A program made the translations under genes and the position numbers. Positions 16,415-24,806 of a stretch of DNA of 64,000 nucleotides are shown one piece after another (the first letter of the stretch is position 1; every line of letters starts with the position of its first letter). Under the pieces are notes generated by a model. The model had not been told where the DNA came from. It saw nothing but the letters and a program-made list of their open reading frames with translations, and searched no databases. This stretch comes from Gammaproteobacteria bacterium (GTDB taxonomy: Bacteria; Pseudomonadota; Gammaproteobacteria; Pseudomonadales; Pseudohongiellaceae), in the NCBI GenBank assembly GCA_029245395.1, contig JAQWPL010000016.1, forward strand, positions 62,001 to 126,000. Reading direction: 5' to 3'.

Positions 16415-18517
16415 GTGATACGAAAAATAGTATTGACAGGATTGAGTTTGTTATTTGCTTCTTTTGCAATAGCCCAAGCAGATAACGAAGTGGCGATCGA
16501 AGCCACCGCCAGTTTTACCGAAACGCAGATGGCTGCTGGATTGGCTGCCTACCAGACCAACTGCTCTCAGGGTTGTCACCAGAATGATCTTCAAGGCGGT
16601 GGTCCGATCGCCGCATTGAGTGGTCCTGCTTTTACCAGTGTCTGGAATAACCGGTCAGTGGCCGACCTGATCGAATCCATGCAATCCGCAATGCCGCCCA
16701 CTAATGCAGGCGGTCTGCCGCAACAAACCTATATTGATCTGGCTGCCTTTATCTTGTCAGCCAATGGTGGAGCGCCTGCGGAATTGTCATTACAACTGGC
16801 TTCAGCTGCATTGGTCAGCCAGTTCACTACAGCGGGTTCACCAGCCAATTTTCAGGCACCTTTAGCAGGTGCCGAGCAGGAAGGCCCCACCGGCGTGACT
16901 ATCGCCGGGACTGTACCTGGGTATAGAGATGTTACAGAAGCCATGTTGCGTAATCCTGACCCGGCTGACTGGCTGGTACACCGAGGCAATCAGCAAGCCT
17001 GGAGTTATAGCGCGTTGGACCAGGTTGATCGCAGCAATGTGGACGGCTTGCAACTGCAGTGGGTATGGGCGTTGGGTGAAGATGCGAATAGTCAGCAATC
17101 GCCTGTTGTCCACGATGGCATTATGTATTTGTTCAAACCCGGCAATGTAATCCAGGCGCTGGATGCCGCATCAGGGGATTTGATCTGGGAGAATAGTTTG
17201 GGTGGTAGAGCCGGCACCATGCGCGGTATTAGCATCTGGGAAGACAGAATTATTGCCAATACACCGGATGCACGCATTGTTGCCCTGGAAGCGCGCACTG
17301 GTGAAGAAATCTGGAGTGCGGTAATCGGAGAAGGTTTCGGTAATTCCAGCGGGCCGTTAGTCGCAGACGGCAAAGTGTTCACTGGCATGGGCAATTGCCT
17401 GCGGTTCCGGGCAGAAAAATGTTATGTCAGTGCCTGGAGTGCAGTAGATGGCGGCTTCCTCTGGAAATTTGAGACGATTGCCCGAGAAGGTACAGAAGGT
17501 GGCGATACCTGGGGTGGCGTTGATGACATGTTCCGTGCCGGTAATGATCCCTGGATTACGCCGACCTATGATGCTGAACTGAACACCGTTTACATCGGCG
17601 TTTCACAACCCAAACCCTGGATGGCGGTAAGCCGGGGCATGACGGTATTCGATGATGCTCTGTATTCCAATTCCACTCTAGCGCTGGATGCCGATACGGG
17701 TGAATTGCGCTGGTATTACCAGCATGTGCCGGGCGAGGTGTTTGACCTGGATGAAACCTTTGAACGTATGCTGGTGGATATCGATGATGAGAAGGTGGTT
17801 TTCTCGGTGGGCAAGCACGGCATTTTATGGAAACTCAATCGCGAGACAGGACAATACCTTGACCATGCCGAAACTATTTTACAAACCGCCTTTGATTATT
17901 TCGATCCCGAAACAGGGCGGCCGCAATACCGGGCAGATGTGATTGAATCTGGTTTAGGCGACTGGCTTGAAGTGTGTCCGTCATCGGCAGGCGGCAAAAA
18001 CTGGCATGCCATGAGCTACCACCCGGGCACTGAAAGCATTGTTATTCCTTTGAGTCAGAGTTGTCTGCGTCAGCGCGCCAGAGAAATAGATTTTGTTGAA
18101 GGTGGTGGGGGTGCCGCTGTGAATCGTGAATGGTTCCCCATGCCTGGTACTGATGGTAACGTTGGTAAATTGGCGGCCTATGATGTAAGAACGCTGGAAG
18201 AGTTGTGGACTTTTGAACAGCCGGCATCTTTTTTAACCGGGGTTCTCACCACAGGTGGCAATTTGGCATTTGCCGGTGATCTGGATCGGCGCTTTCGGGC
18301 TTTCGATGTGGAAAGTGGCGAAGTGCTGTGGGAGACAAGGTTGGGTACATCGGTGCAAGGCTTCCCCATTACCTTTTCTGTTAATGGCAGGCAATATATT
18401 GCTATGTCTGCGGGTTTGGGTGGTGGCAGTCCACGTATTGTTCCTTCACGTCTGACACCGGAATTTCATTACCCTGACAGTGGCAATGCCTTGTATGTTT
18501 TTGCCTTGCCGGAATAA
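16415..18517 (+). CDS. PQQ-dependent dehydrogenase with N-terminal cytochrome c domain
   Basis: Periplasmic quinoprotein of 700 residues: signal peptide to about 20 (FASFAIAQA), cytochrome c domain 35-120, then an eight-bladed propeller. The haem site is C50-SQG-C54-H55, a CxxxCH instead of CxxCH, with Met93 as likely distal ligand. The catalytic-Asp region reads FDLDETF (D444, D446). There is no vicinal Cys pair. Cytochrome-fused quinoproteins include polyvinyl-alcohol dehydrogenase and alcohol dehydrogenases; the substrate here is unknown. The start is GTG with AAGG about ten bases upstream. Confidence 0.85.
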   Translation: MIRKIVLTGLSLLFASFAIAQADNEVAIEATASFTETQMAAGLAAYQTNCSQGCHQNDLQGGGPIAALSGPAFTSVWNNRSVADLIESMQSAMPPTNAGGLPQQTYIDLAAFILSANGGAPAELSLQLASAALVSQFTTAGSPANFQAPLAGAEQEGPTGVTIAGTVPGYRDVTEAMLRNPDPADWLVHRGNQQAWSYSALDQVDRSNVDGLQLQWVWALGEDANSQQSPVVHDGIMYLFKPGNVIQALDAASGDLIWENSLGGRAGTMRGISIWEDRIIANTPDARIVALEARTGEEIWSAVIGEGFGNSSGPLVADGKVFTGMGNCLRFRAEKCYVSAWSAVDGGFLWKFETIAREGTEGGDTWGGVDDMFRAGNDPWITPTYDAELNTVYIGVSQPKPWMAVSRGMTVFDDALYSNSTLALDADTGELRWYYQHVPGEVFDLDETFERMLVDIDDEKVVFSVGKHGILWKLNRETGQYLDHAETILQTAFDYFDPETGRPQYRADVIESGLGDWLEVCPSSAGGKNWHAMSYHPGTESIVIPLSQSCLRQRAREIDFVEGGGGAAVNREWFPMPGTDGNVGKLAAYDVRTLEELWTFEQPASFLTGVLTTGGNLAFAGDLDRRFRAFDVESGEVLWETRLGTSVQGFPITFSVNGRQYIAMSAGLGGGSPRIVPSRLTPEFHYPDSGNALYVFALPE

Positions 18518-18535
18518 CACAATAAAAATTGATGT

Positions 18536-18568
18536 TTTGTAGGGACGCACGGTGCGCGTCCCTACAAA
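18536..18568. repeat. REP-like palindrome (13-bp stem, GGGACGC core)
   Basis: An inverted repeat TTTGTAGGGACGC / GCGTCCCTACAAA with a 7-base loop (ACGGTGC) lies in the 82-base gap between the quinoprotein gene and avtA. No T-run follows, so it is not a classic terminator. The TAGGGACGCACNNTGCGTCCCTA type is, from memory, a widespread short mobile palindrome in bacterial genomes. Confidence 0.8.
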
Positions 18569-18599
18569 GAATTTCTAATAACAAAATAATCCTGACTTT

Positions 18600-19850
18600 A
18601 TGAAACTCTCTGCCTTTGGTGAAAAATACACCGGACGTTCCGGTATTGTCGATTTGATGACAGATCTTGGAGAAGCCCTGCATACCAATCCGGATATTAT
18701 TTCCATGGGGGGCGGCAATCCTTCGCGAATTCCTGAAGCAGAAGCCCTGTACAGAAAACATCTGCTTAGTTTGGTGGAGTCATCAGACGGGGTTTACAAT
18801 ACACTGGGCAAATACCAGCCCCCCCAAGGGGATGAAAAACTCCTGGAACAATTGGCATCATTGCTGCGCAATGAATATGACTGGCCGGTGTCATCTAAAA
18901 ATGTGGCCATCAGTAATGGTGGTCAATCGGCCTTTTATGTTTTATCTAACCTCTTGGCGGGAAGGTTTTCTGACGGATCCATCAAACAGATTCAGTTTCC
19001 GCTTGTTCCCGAATATTTGGGGTATACCGATTCCGGACTTGAAAAGAACTTTTTTACTGCAACACGGCCTACTATCGATATTCTTGATGATCATGTATTT
19101 AAATACCGTGTGGATTTTGACAATTTGAAAGTGACAGAATCAACGGCAGCCTTTTGTGTTTCAAGGCCAACCAATCCCACAGGCAATGTGTTAACTGATG
19201 AAGAAGTCAGACAGCTGGATGCTATAGCTGTAGCCAATGATATTCCCATGATCATCGACGGTGCTTATGGGACTCCGTTTCCAAATATTATTTTTGATGA
19301 AGTCAGCCCCCATTGGAATAACAATACGATTTTGCTGTTAAGCCTGTCGAAGTTGGGATTGCCTGGTGTCAGAACAGGCTTCATAGTTGCCAGTGAAGAA
19401 ATCATTCAGGCCTATGCAGCAGCAAACACCATACTGAACCTGGCGTGTGGTAATGTCGGGCCCGCAATAGCTGGCAAACTGTTTGAAGATAGAGAAGTGT
19501 TCGAACTCAGTAAAAAGGTCATTATGCCTTTTTATCGTGATAAGGCCTTTAACACCATGGACAAGTTTATTCTTGCCATGGATGACCTGCCTTTTTATGT
19601 GCATAAACCGGAAGGGGCTATTTTTCTTTGGCTCTGGTTTAAAGACCTGCCTGTCAGTTCGGCACGTTTGTACGAAATTCTCAAGGATGCCGGAGTGCTC
19701 ATCATTCCTGGCAATGATTCCTTTGCTGGTCTGGATAAGGATTGGGCCCACGCCCATGAATGTATTCGGGTGTCCTATGCGCAGGATGAAGAGCAGGTTT
19801 CAAAAGGTGTGGAGATTATTGCTCGGGAAGTCAGGAAGCTTTATAAATAG
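18600..19850 (+). CDS. avtA: Valine-pyruvate aminotransferase
   Basis: PLP-dependent class I/II aminotransferase of 416 residues that makes valine (or 2-aminobutyrate) and alanine interchangeable with their 2-oxo acids. It follows the E. coli AvtA sequence as I remember it nearly end to end: FGEKYTGRSGI, ISMGGGNPSRIPE, VSRPTNPTGNV, the PLP lysine in SLSKLGLPGVRTG, and KPEGAIFLWLWFKDLP. The length matches. It is a cytosolic amino-acid enzyme in the middle of a periplasmic redox block, so it is probably a bystander. No Shine-Dalgarno is obvious near ATG. Confidence 0.93.
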   Translation: MKLSAFGEKYTGRSGIVDLMTDLGEALHTNPDIISMGGGNPSRIPEAEALYRKHLLSLVESSDGVYNTLGKYQPPQGDEKLLEQLASLLRNEYDWPVSSKNVAISNGGQSAFYVLSNLLAGRFSDGSIKQIQFPLVPEYLGYTDSGLEKNFFTATRPTIDILDDHVFKYRVDFDNLKVTESTAAFCVSRPTNPTGNVLTDEEVRQLDAIAVANDIPMIIDGAYGTPFPNIIFDEVSPHWNNNTILLLSLSKLGLPGVRTGFIVASEEIIQAYAAANTILNLACGNVGPAIAGKLFEDREVFELSKKVIMPFYRDKAFNTMDKFILAMDDLPFYVHKPEGAIFLWLWFKDLPVSSARLYEILKDAGVLIIPGNDSFAGLDKDWAHAHECIRVSYAQDEEQVSKGVEIIAREVRKLYK

Positions 19851-19853
19851 AGA

Positions 19854-19888
19854 CGAGAGACAAGAGACAAGAGACAAGAGACAAGTAG
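19854..19888. repeat. Heptamer array, 5 units of CAAGAGA type
   Basis: Units read CGAGAGA, CAAGAGA, CAAGAGA, CAAGAGA, CAAGTAG, starting three bases after the avtA stop codon. The same unit occurs at 6388 and 10999. It lies about 95 bases before the dihaem cytochrome start. Confidence 0.88.
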
Positions 19889-19981
19889 AAAGAGGGAAGA
19901 TCATTATTGGGTTTCTTGTTATTCTTATAGGGTTAAGCAATTACTCATTTATTTAATTTTTAGTTTTGGGGGATGTTGTTC

Positions 19982-20782
19982 ATGCAGAAATATTTACGCT
20001 TGGTTTTGAGGTGCATCCCTTGCTCCTTACTCTTTGCTCTTTGCTCTTTGTCGTTTGCTCAAGAGCATAGCTATGCTCCCAGCGACATAGAAAATGGTCG
20101 TGGCCTCTATCAGGCCAATTGCCTGGGTTGCCATGGAAACGATGGTGATTTAGTCGAGGGCGCTAACTTAAGCACCGGGCGATTTCGCCGTGCCAGTGCC
20201 GATGAAGACCTGATCAGGTTAATCCGTGAAGGGATACCCAACACACTGATGATTCCGAAAACCAATCTCTCCTATGGTGATACCCGGGCGATTGTGGCTT
20301 TTTTACGGGCATTACCAACAGGCGGAGCATTTGTAGCTGATAACAGGGAAGTGGTTATTGGTGATGCGGCAAGAGGAGAAGCCTTGTTTTTCTCCAACCA
20401 GACCCAGTGCAGTGTCTGCCACGGGGTAAATGGTGGCGGCAACCTGTTAAGCCCTGACCTGGGTAATATCGGTGCCACAAGAACCTCTGCATCGCTGGAA
20501 GACGCTATCATTGATCCTCTGTCGGAAGTCAGGAGGGGGCAGCGTTTTTACCGGGTCACTGATCTTGAGGGCAATACTGTGAATGGCTTGCTTTTGAATC
20601 AGGATACTCATTCTGTCCAGTTGTTGAGAGAAGGAGAGAGGCTTGCAGCTTTCCTTAAAGAAGAGCTTGAGTCCCATGGCTTCATTCCATCACCAATGCC
20701 ATCCTATCTGGATGTGTTGTCGCCGGACGAAGTATCAGACCTGGTGGCCTTTATGATTTCGCTACAGCAGGAACAACCATGA
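19982..20782 (+). CDS. Dihaem cytochrome c, partner of the adjacent PQQ dehydrogenase
   Basis: 266 residues. A signal peptide (to about FAQ27) is encoded by a 7-base tandem repeat. Two CxxCH sites follow: C47-LG-C50-H51 and C143-SV-C146-H147, each in a class I cytochrome c fold, with Met90 (NTLMIPK) as a likely ligand of the first. ATG at 19982 is chosen over ATG at 19973 because GGGGG then has proper spacing. The stop overlaps the quinoprotein start by four bases (ATGA), so this is very likely its electron acceptor in the periplasm. Confidence 0.88.
   Translation: MQKYLRLVLRCIPCSLLFALCSLSFAQEHSYAPSDIENGRGLYQANCLGCHGNDGDLVEGANLSTGRFRRASADEDLIRLIREGIPNTLMIPKTNLSYGDTRAIVAFLRALPTGGAFVADNREVVIGDAARGEALFFSNQTQCSVCHGVNGGGNLLSPDLGNIGATRTSASLEDAIIDPLSEVRRGQRFYRVTDLEGNTVNGLLLNQDTHSVQLLREGERLAAFLKEELESHGFIPSPMPSYLDVLSPDEVSDLVAFMISLQQEQP
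20023..20057 (+). repeat. 7-bp tandem repeat inside a signal-peptide coding region
   Basis: Three perfect copies of CTCTTTG at 20030-20050 are flanked by degenerate copies CTCCTTA (20023-20029) and TCGTTTG (20051-20057). They encode the hydrophobic core and cleavage region of the dihaem cytochrome signal peptide. Since 7 is not a multiple of 3, gain or loss of one unit would shift the frame. Confidence 0.85.
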
Positions 20783-22443
20783 AAAGAATAATTCATATTT
20801 TCGTTTGCACTCTTGGTTTCATTATTTGTTTGCCTTCATTTGCACAAATTAGTACACAAATTAGTCCAGAGCGCTTGTTAAATGCAGATCAGGAACCTGA
20901 AAACTGGCTGCTCTACGGCGGCGACTATGACAGTCAAAGACATACCGACCTTGATGAGATAACTCGGGAAAATGCCGATGAGCTCGAATTGAAATGGGTG
21001 TGGCAGAATCGGGCACGCGATGGAGCAGAGCAAAAGTTTGAAGCCACGCCTCTGGTAGTCGACGGAATTTTGTATACCGTAGGGGCGCCCAATAATGTGG
21101 TGGCTATTGATGCAATCACCGGACGTCTGTTCTGGATTTACAACTATGTGCCATCTCTTGAGGCGAGGCTTTGCTGCGGACGCGTAAACCGGGGTCTGGC
21201 CATTCACGGTAACAGTCTTTTCATGGGCACCATTGACGGCAAGTTGGTGAAACTGGATTCGCGCAGCGGAGACCCGGAATGGATCATAGATATTGCGCCG
21301 CCAGAATTTGGTTACGCGCTGACACTGGCGCCACTGATAATCGACAATAAGGTTATAGTCGGTCCTGCCGGAGGTGAATACGGTATTCGCGGGTTTATAG
21401 CGGCCTATGATGTGGATAGTGGCGAGGAACTGTGGCGTTTCAATACAGTGCCAGGCCCTGGTGAACCTGGTTTTGAATCCTGGGAAGACCCCGAACAGGA
21501 AGCCTGGAAAATTGGTGGCGGTTCCATTTGGCAGACTGGTTCCTATGATGCGGAACTGAATCTGACTTATTGGGGCGTAGGCAATCCAGGTCCAGACTGG
21601 AATGGGGATTCCCGTCCTGGTGACAATTTATACACGGAATCAGTCGTCGCTCTGAATCCTGATACAGGTGAGATCGCCTGGCATTATCAGTTTACTCCTC
21701 ATGATGAAATGGATTACGACGCCACACAGGCGGCAGTGCTTGCCGACATGGTATGGCAGGGTGAAGAGCGCAAAGTCATGTTGTGGGCCAATCGCAACGG
21801 TGTGTTCTATGTGCTTGATCGTGCAACTGGTGAATTCCTGTTGGGGGAGCCCTTTGTGTCAGTGAACTGGCTCAGTGGTTTTGATGACAATGGCAGACCC
21901 ATTCGAGCGTTGTATCCCACCGAAGAAGGCACCTTCATCATGCCCAATAACCAGGGTGCAACAAACTGGTTCGCCCCTTCCTATTCGCCAGTCACAGAAT
22001 TGATGTATGTGCCCAGCTGGCTGGATACCTTTTCTGTCTATACCAAACGACCGGTGGTATACACGCCGGGCCAGCAATATGTTGGTGCATTTCCCACCAT
22101 GGCTTTACCGGCCCTGGGCGTGAATGCTGTCAATCAACGTCTACCGGAAGAAGGCTTGGGTGCCATTCAGGCCATTAATCCCCAGAACGGCGAAATAGTT
22201 TGGCGCCATATGATGAGTAACGTGACAGATAGTGGTGTGCTCAGTACTGCAAGTAATCTTGTTTTCGCAGGCGGCAGGGAAGGTCATTTCTATGCGCTTG
22301 ATGCCGAGACTGGTGAAGAATTGTGGCGGGCATCACTGGGTGGACAAATCGCATCCGGGCCGATGAGTTACGCCATTGATGGGAAACAGTATGTGGCGAT
22401 TTCGGCAGGAGCAGGATTGTTTGTATTTGGCCTGCGAGATTAA
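20779..22443 (+). CDS. PQQ-dependent alcohol dehydrogenase-like protein with DYD motif
   Basis: Periplasmic quinoprotein of 554 residues with a signal peptide (to about FAQ23) and an eight-bladed propeller. Seen features: vicinal C132-C133 that cover PQQ in methanol and ethanol dehydrogenases; metal ligands E200 (GGEYGIRGF), N269 (GNPGPDWN), catalytic D312; and D314, giving the motif D-Y-D. In the studied enzymes the extra Asp marks lanthanide-dependent forms (XoxF, ExaF, PedH). It is shorter than XoxF (about 600) and has no cytochrome domain; the overlapping upstream gene supplies one. Substrate unknown. Confidence 0.88.
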   Translation: MKRIIHIFVCTLGFIICLPSFAQISTQISPERLLNADQEPENWLLYGGDYDSQRHTDLDEITRENADELELKWVWQNRARDGAEQKFEATPLVVDGILYTVGAPNNVVAIDAITGRLFWIYNYVPSLEARLCCGRVNRGLAIHGNSLFMGTIDGKLVKLDSRSGDPEWIIDIAPPEFGYALTLAPLIIDNKVIVGPAGGEYGIRGFIAAYDVDSGEELWRFNTVPGPGEPGFESWEDPEQEAWKIGGGSIWQTGSYDAELNLTYWGVGNPGPDWNGDSRPGDNLYTESVVALNPDTGEIAWHYQFTPHDEMDYDATQAAVLADMVWQGEERKVMLWANRNGVFYVLDRATGEFLLGEPFVSVNWLSGFDDNGRPIRALYPTEEGTFIMPNNQGATNWFAPSYSPVTELMYVPSWLDTFSVYTKRPVVYTPGQQYVGAFPTMALPALGVNAVNQRLPEEGLGAIQAINPQNGEIVWRHMMSNVTDSGVLSTASNLVFAGGREGHFYALDAETGEELWRASLGGQIASGPMSYAIDGKQYVAISAGAGLFVFGLRD

Positions 22444-22469
22444 GTAAACCATAACAAAGGAAAGTCAGT

Positions 22470-23012
22470 TTGAGAAAAATATTAATAGCTCTCCTGATTT
22501 TTGCCTGTAGCCATGTTTTTGCAGACCAGGAAGATCCACGTCTGGAAGATCTGTTTGATTCACTGAAGTCTGAAAACGATATGTTTCAGGCAGCAGGTAT
22601 TGCAGAGCGCATCTGGCAGATCTGGCTAGAACATGAAGATTTGCAAGCAAGCGGTCTGATGTTGCGTGGTATTCAGCAGATGAATGCCAATGACCTGTAT
22701 GGTGCGCTTGAAACCTTCGATCGTCTAATCGCCCAGAAACCTGATTTCGCCGAAGCCTGGAACAAACGCGCGACGATTTATTGGGTAATGGGTAACTACG
22801 ATGCCTCATTGAAAGATATCGAAGACGTGTTGAAACTCGAACCCTTTCACTTTGGCGCTCTGTCTGGTCGGGGATTGGTGTACATGGACAGGGGAGATTA
22901 TTTTCTGGCCAGAGGTTCGTTCCTCACACTGCTCGAAGTTTACCCGGCTATGCCCGGGGTGAAAGAAAATATCCTGATGTTGGATCAGCTGATTCGCAAT
23001 AATGTGATTTGA
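22470..23012 (+). CDS. Secreted TPR protein
   Basis: 180 residues beginning at TTG with AAAGGAAAG upstream. A signal peptide (ILIALLIFACSHVFA) is followed by about three tetratricopeptide repeats, for example NDLYGALETFDRLIAQKPDFAEAW and GNYDASLKDIEDVLKLEP. It lies 26 bases after the quinoprotein and is probably the last gene of that unit. Helical-repeat proteins of this kind often act in assembly; nothing more can be said. A strong bidirectional terminator follows about 190 bases on. Confidence 0.8.
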   Translation: MRKILIALLIFACSHVFADQEDPRLEDLFDSLKSENDMFQAAGIAERIWQIWLEHEDLQASGLMLRGIQQMNANDLYGALETFDRLIAQKPDFAEAWNKRATIYWVMGNYDASLKDIEDVLKLEPFHFGALSGRGLVYMDRGDYFLARGSFLTLLEVYPAMPGVKENILMLDQLIRNNVI

Positions 23013-23204
23013 TCCTGTGTAGCAGGGGCGCACCGTTCCTCACCAAATCTGGTGGCATCATCAACCCTATCGATGCTATAATTAATCTATAAAATACATT
23101 AATAAAATTATATAACTAATTGAAATAAATAATTATTATTTAATTATATTGCCAATTTCTGAAGACTTCTTATTACGCTTCTCAATAACACTATTTATCT
23201 GAGC

Positions 23205-23239
23205 AAAAAAAACCCGGTAAAAATTACCGGGGTTTTTTT
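23205..23239. terminator. Bidirectional rho-independent terminator
   Basis: Perfect 8-bp stem CCCGGTAA/TTACCGGG with loop AAA, flanked by eight A on the left and seven T on the right. It lies between the convergent TPR gene and MFS gene and would stop both. The AT-rich stretch 23040-23200 before it holds no gene I can see. Confidence 0.93.
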
Positions 23240-23251
23240 ATCAGCAAAACA

Positions 23252-24553
23252 TTACATAGGTGGGGTAGCTTCTTCCTTGCCTAAATGTAAATGGGCTACT
23301 TTTCTGGGGGCAGTTTCTTCGAGGAACAAGGCTACGATAAAGCCAAGCGCCAGACCACATACAGCGAAGTAGATTGCTGCCCTCAAGCCGTATTCAGTTG
23401 CTAGGCCACCGGCAATGATAGGACTAATGCCGCCACCTATGAATTCACCAGCAAAGATGACAAAGCCTGCCATGGATGCCAGCATGCCGGGAGGGGCTGC
23501 TTCAGCTGCTACAGGACCTGCCAGAATTGCCAAAGCGGCAAAGTTAAACAGGGAAGAGAAGAACAGAAGAATCCACAACACTGTGGTGCTTTCGGGGCCG
23601 GCTTGCGAAAAGGTGAGCAAGAAAACCGCTGCCAGAATATAGGAAGCCAGAGTCGTCATTTTGCGGCCAATAATATCCGACAGTGCCGGCATGGCGAACT
23701 GGCCAATACAACCACCCACTCCGACCGCAGAGAAGACATAACTGGCGGTGACAGCATCAAGTCCAAGTCCGCCGGCTACATCTGGCGCCGTGAGATAAGC
23801 AAAGAGAAGGGCTGCAATAACAAAGATGCCTCCCATGGCGCAGATCAACGTAAGTGGTGCTACTTTGGCGTTACGGTGTCCAAACATGCTTAAAACAGAC
23901 TTCATCGACAATTCTGGGGTTGGTTCTCCACCTTCCTTTTCAGCAACCTGTTTGAGAGGTTCGCGGATGACATACCACATGATGACCGCAATGATTACTC
24001 CGGGTGCACCGACCAACATGAAGACAACAGGCCAATCGTAGCTTTCCAAAAGCCGTGCAGCGATGATCGGACCCAGAGCCAATCCAAAAAGGGAAATCAT
24101 GCATTGGAAAATACCGTTGTTCAGACCCCGGCGTGATGGTTTGGAAGCTTCGAAGGCAACTGCAACACCAGTGGAGGCAACCGGACCTTCCGCAAAACCC
24201 ATAATCACGCGAACAATGACCAGAAAGGTAATGGAGGTGGCCAGTCCACTGAAGGCAGACATTAGAGAGAAAATCAGGATAGCCGGAACCAGTACTGCAC
24301 GACGTCCGAGTTTGTCCGCCATATATCCCATGACAAATGCCGAAATTCCCCAGGCCATGCCAAGGTATCCAGCCAGCATACCCCCGTCTTCCGGCGTCAG
24401 ACCCAGATCCACACCCATGGTGGAGTTGGGTGATTGCAGAATCACGGGAAGAATAAAGCGATCAAGGCCGACAAGACCAAAGGTCAAACTTAACAGCAGG
24501 ATGATTTTCCACTCGTAATTGGTATCCCAATTACTGGAATCATTTTGAGACAT
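23252..24553 (-). CDS. Major facilitator superfamily transporter
   Basis: 433 residues with 12 predicted membrane helices in two six-helix halves. The MFS motif between helices 2 and 3 is present as GYMADKLGRRAVL, and the second-half equivalent as ALSDIIGRKMT. Overall it resembles the sugar-phosphate/aromatic-acid:H+ symporter branch (ACS/AAHS), though the substrate cannot be read. The promoter would lie in the 253-base divergent region toward the haloperoxidase gene. It might import a compound used by the nearby oxidases; this is inference. Confidence 0.85.
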   Translation of the reverse strand: MSQNDSSNWDTNYEWKIILLLSLTFGLVGLDRFILPVILQSPNSTMGVDLGLTPEDGGMLAGYLGMAWGISAFVMGYMADKLGRRAVLVPAILIFSLMSAFSGLATSITFLVIVRVIMGFAEGPVASTGVAVAFEASKPSRRGLNNGIFQCMISLFGLALGPIIAARLLESYDWPVVFMLVGAPGVIIAVIMWYVIREPLKQVAEKEGGEPTPELSMKSVLSMFGHRNAKVAPLTLICAMGGIFVIAALLFAYLTAPDVAGGLGLDAVTASYVFSAVGVGGCIGQFAMPALSDIIGRKMTTLASYILAAVFLLTFSQAGPESTTVLWILLFFSSLFNFAALAILAGPVAAEAAPPGMLASMAGFVIFAGEFIGGGISPIIAGGLATEYGLRAAIYFAVCGLALGFIVALFLEETAPRKVAHLHLGKEEATPPM

Positions 24554-24806
24554 ACAAGATCCCCTCTTGATTAAATTTTGTTGTGAATGGTGTTTTTATT
24601 ATTTCAGGGTCTGGACCCTGTTTTTGCAACAATTTCGCACTTTTTTTGCAGCAATGAGTAAATCATAGTTTAGGCACAAAGACACTTATTTATTGCGGCG
24701 TTTAAGCTTAAAATAGCCCCTCATTTTTGGTGCCGAGCTAGTACCTTACATATCCTTTTTTATGTAATTCACCTAAGTTTCAATTAGACGGGTTAATAAA
24801 TTTAAC

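Noticed and set aside
16249-16506. An 85-codon minus-strand frame made of repeating FYLLSFI
   Set aside because: It is the translation of the GATAAAA array read backward; 7-base units give a 7-residue hydrophobic repeat by chance.
6388-19888. The heptamer arrays as a CRISPR array
   Set aside because: Units are 7 bases with no spacers and no cas genes in the window.
23021-23039. A second copy of the REP-like palindrome
   Set aside because: Only one arm resembles the core and no proper stem forms, so it is not listed as a feature.
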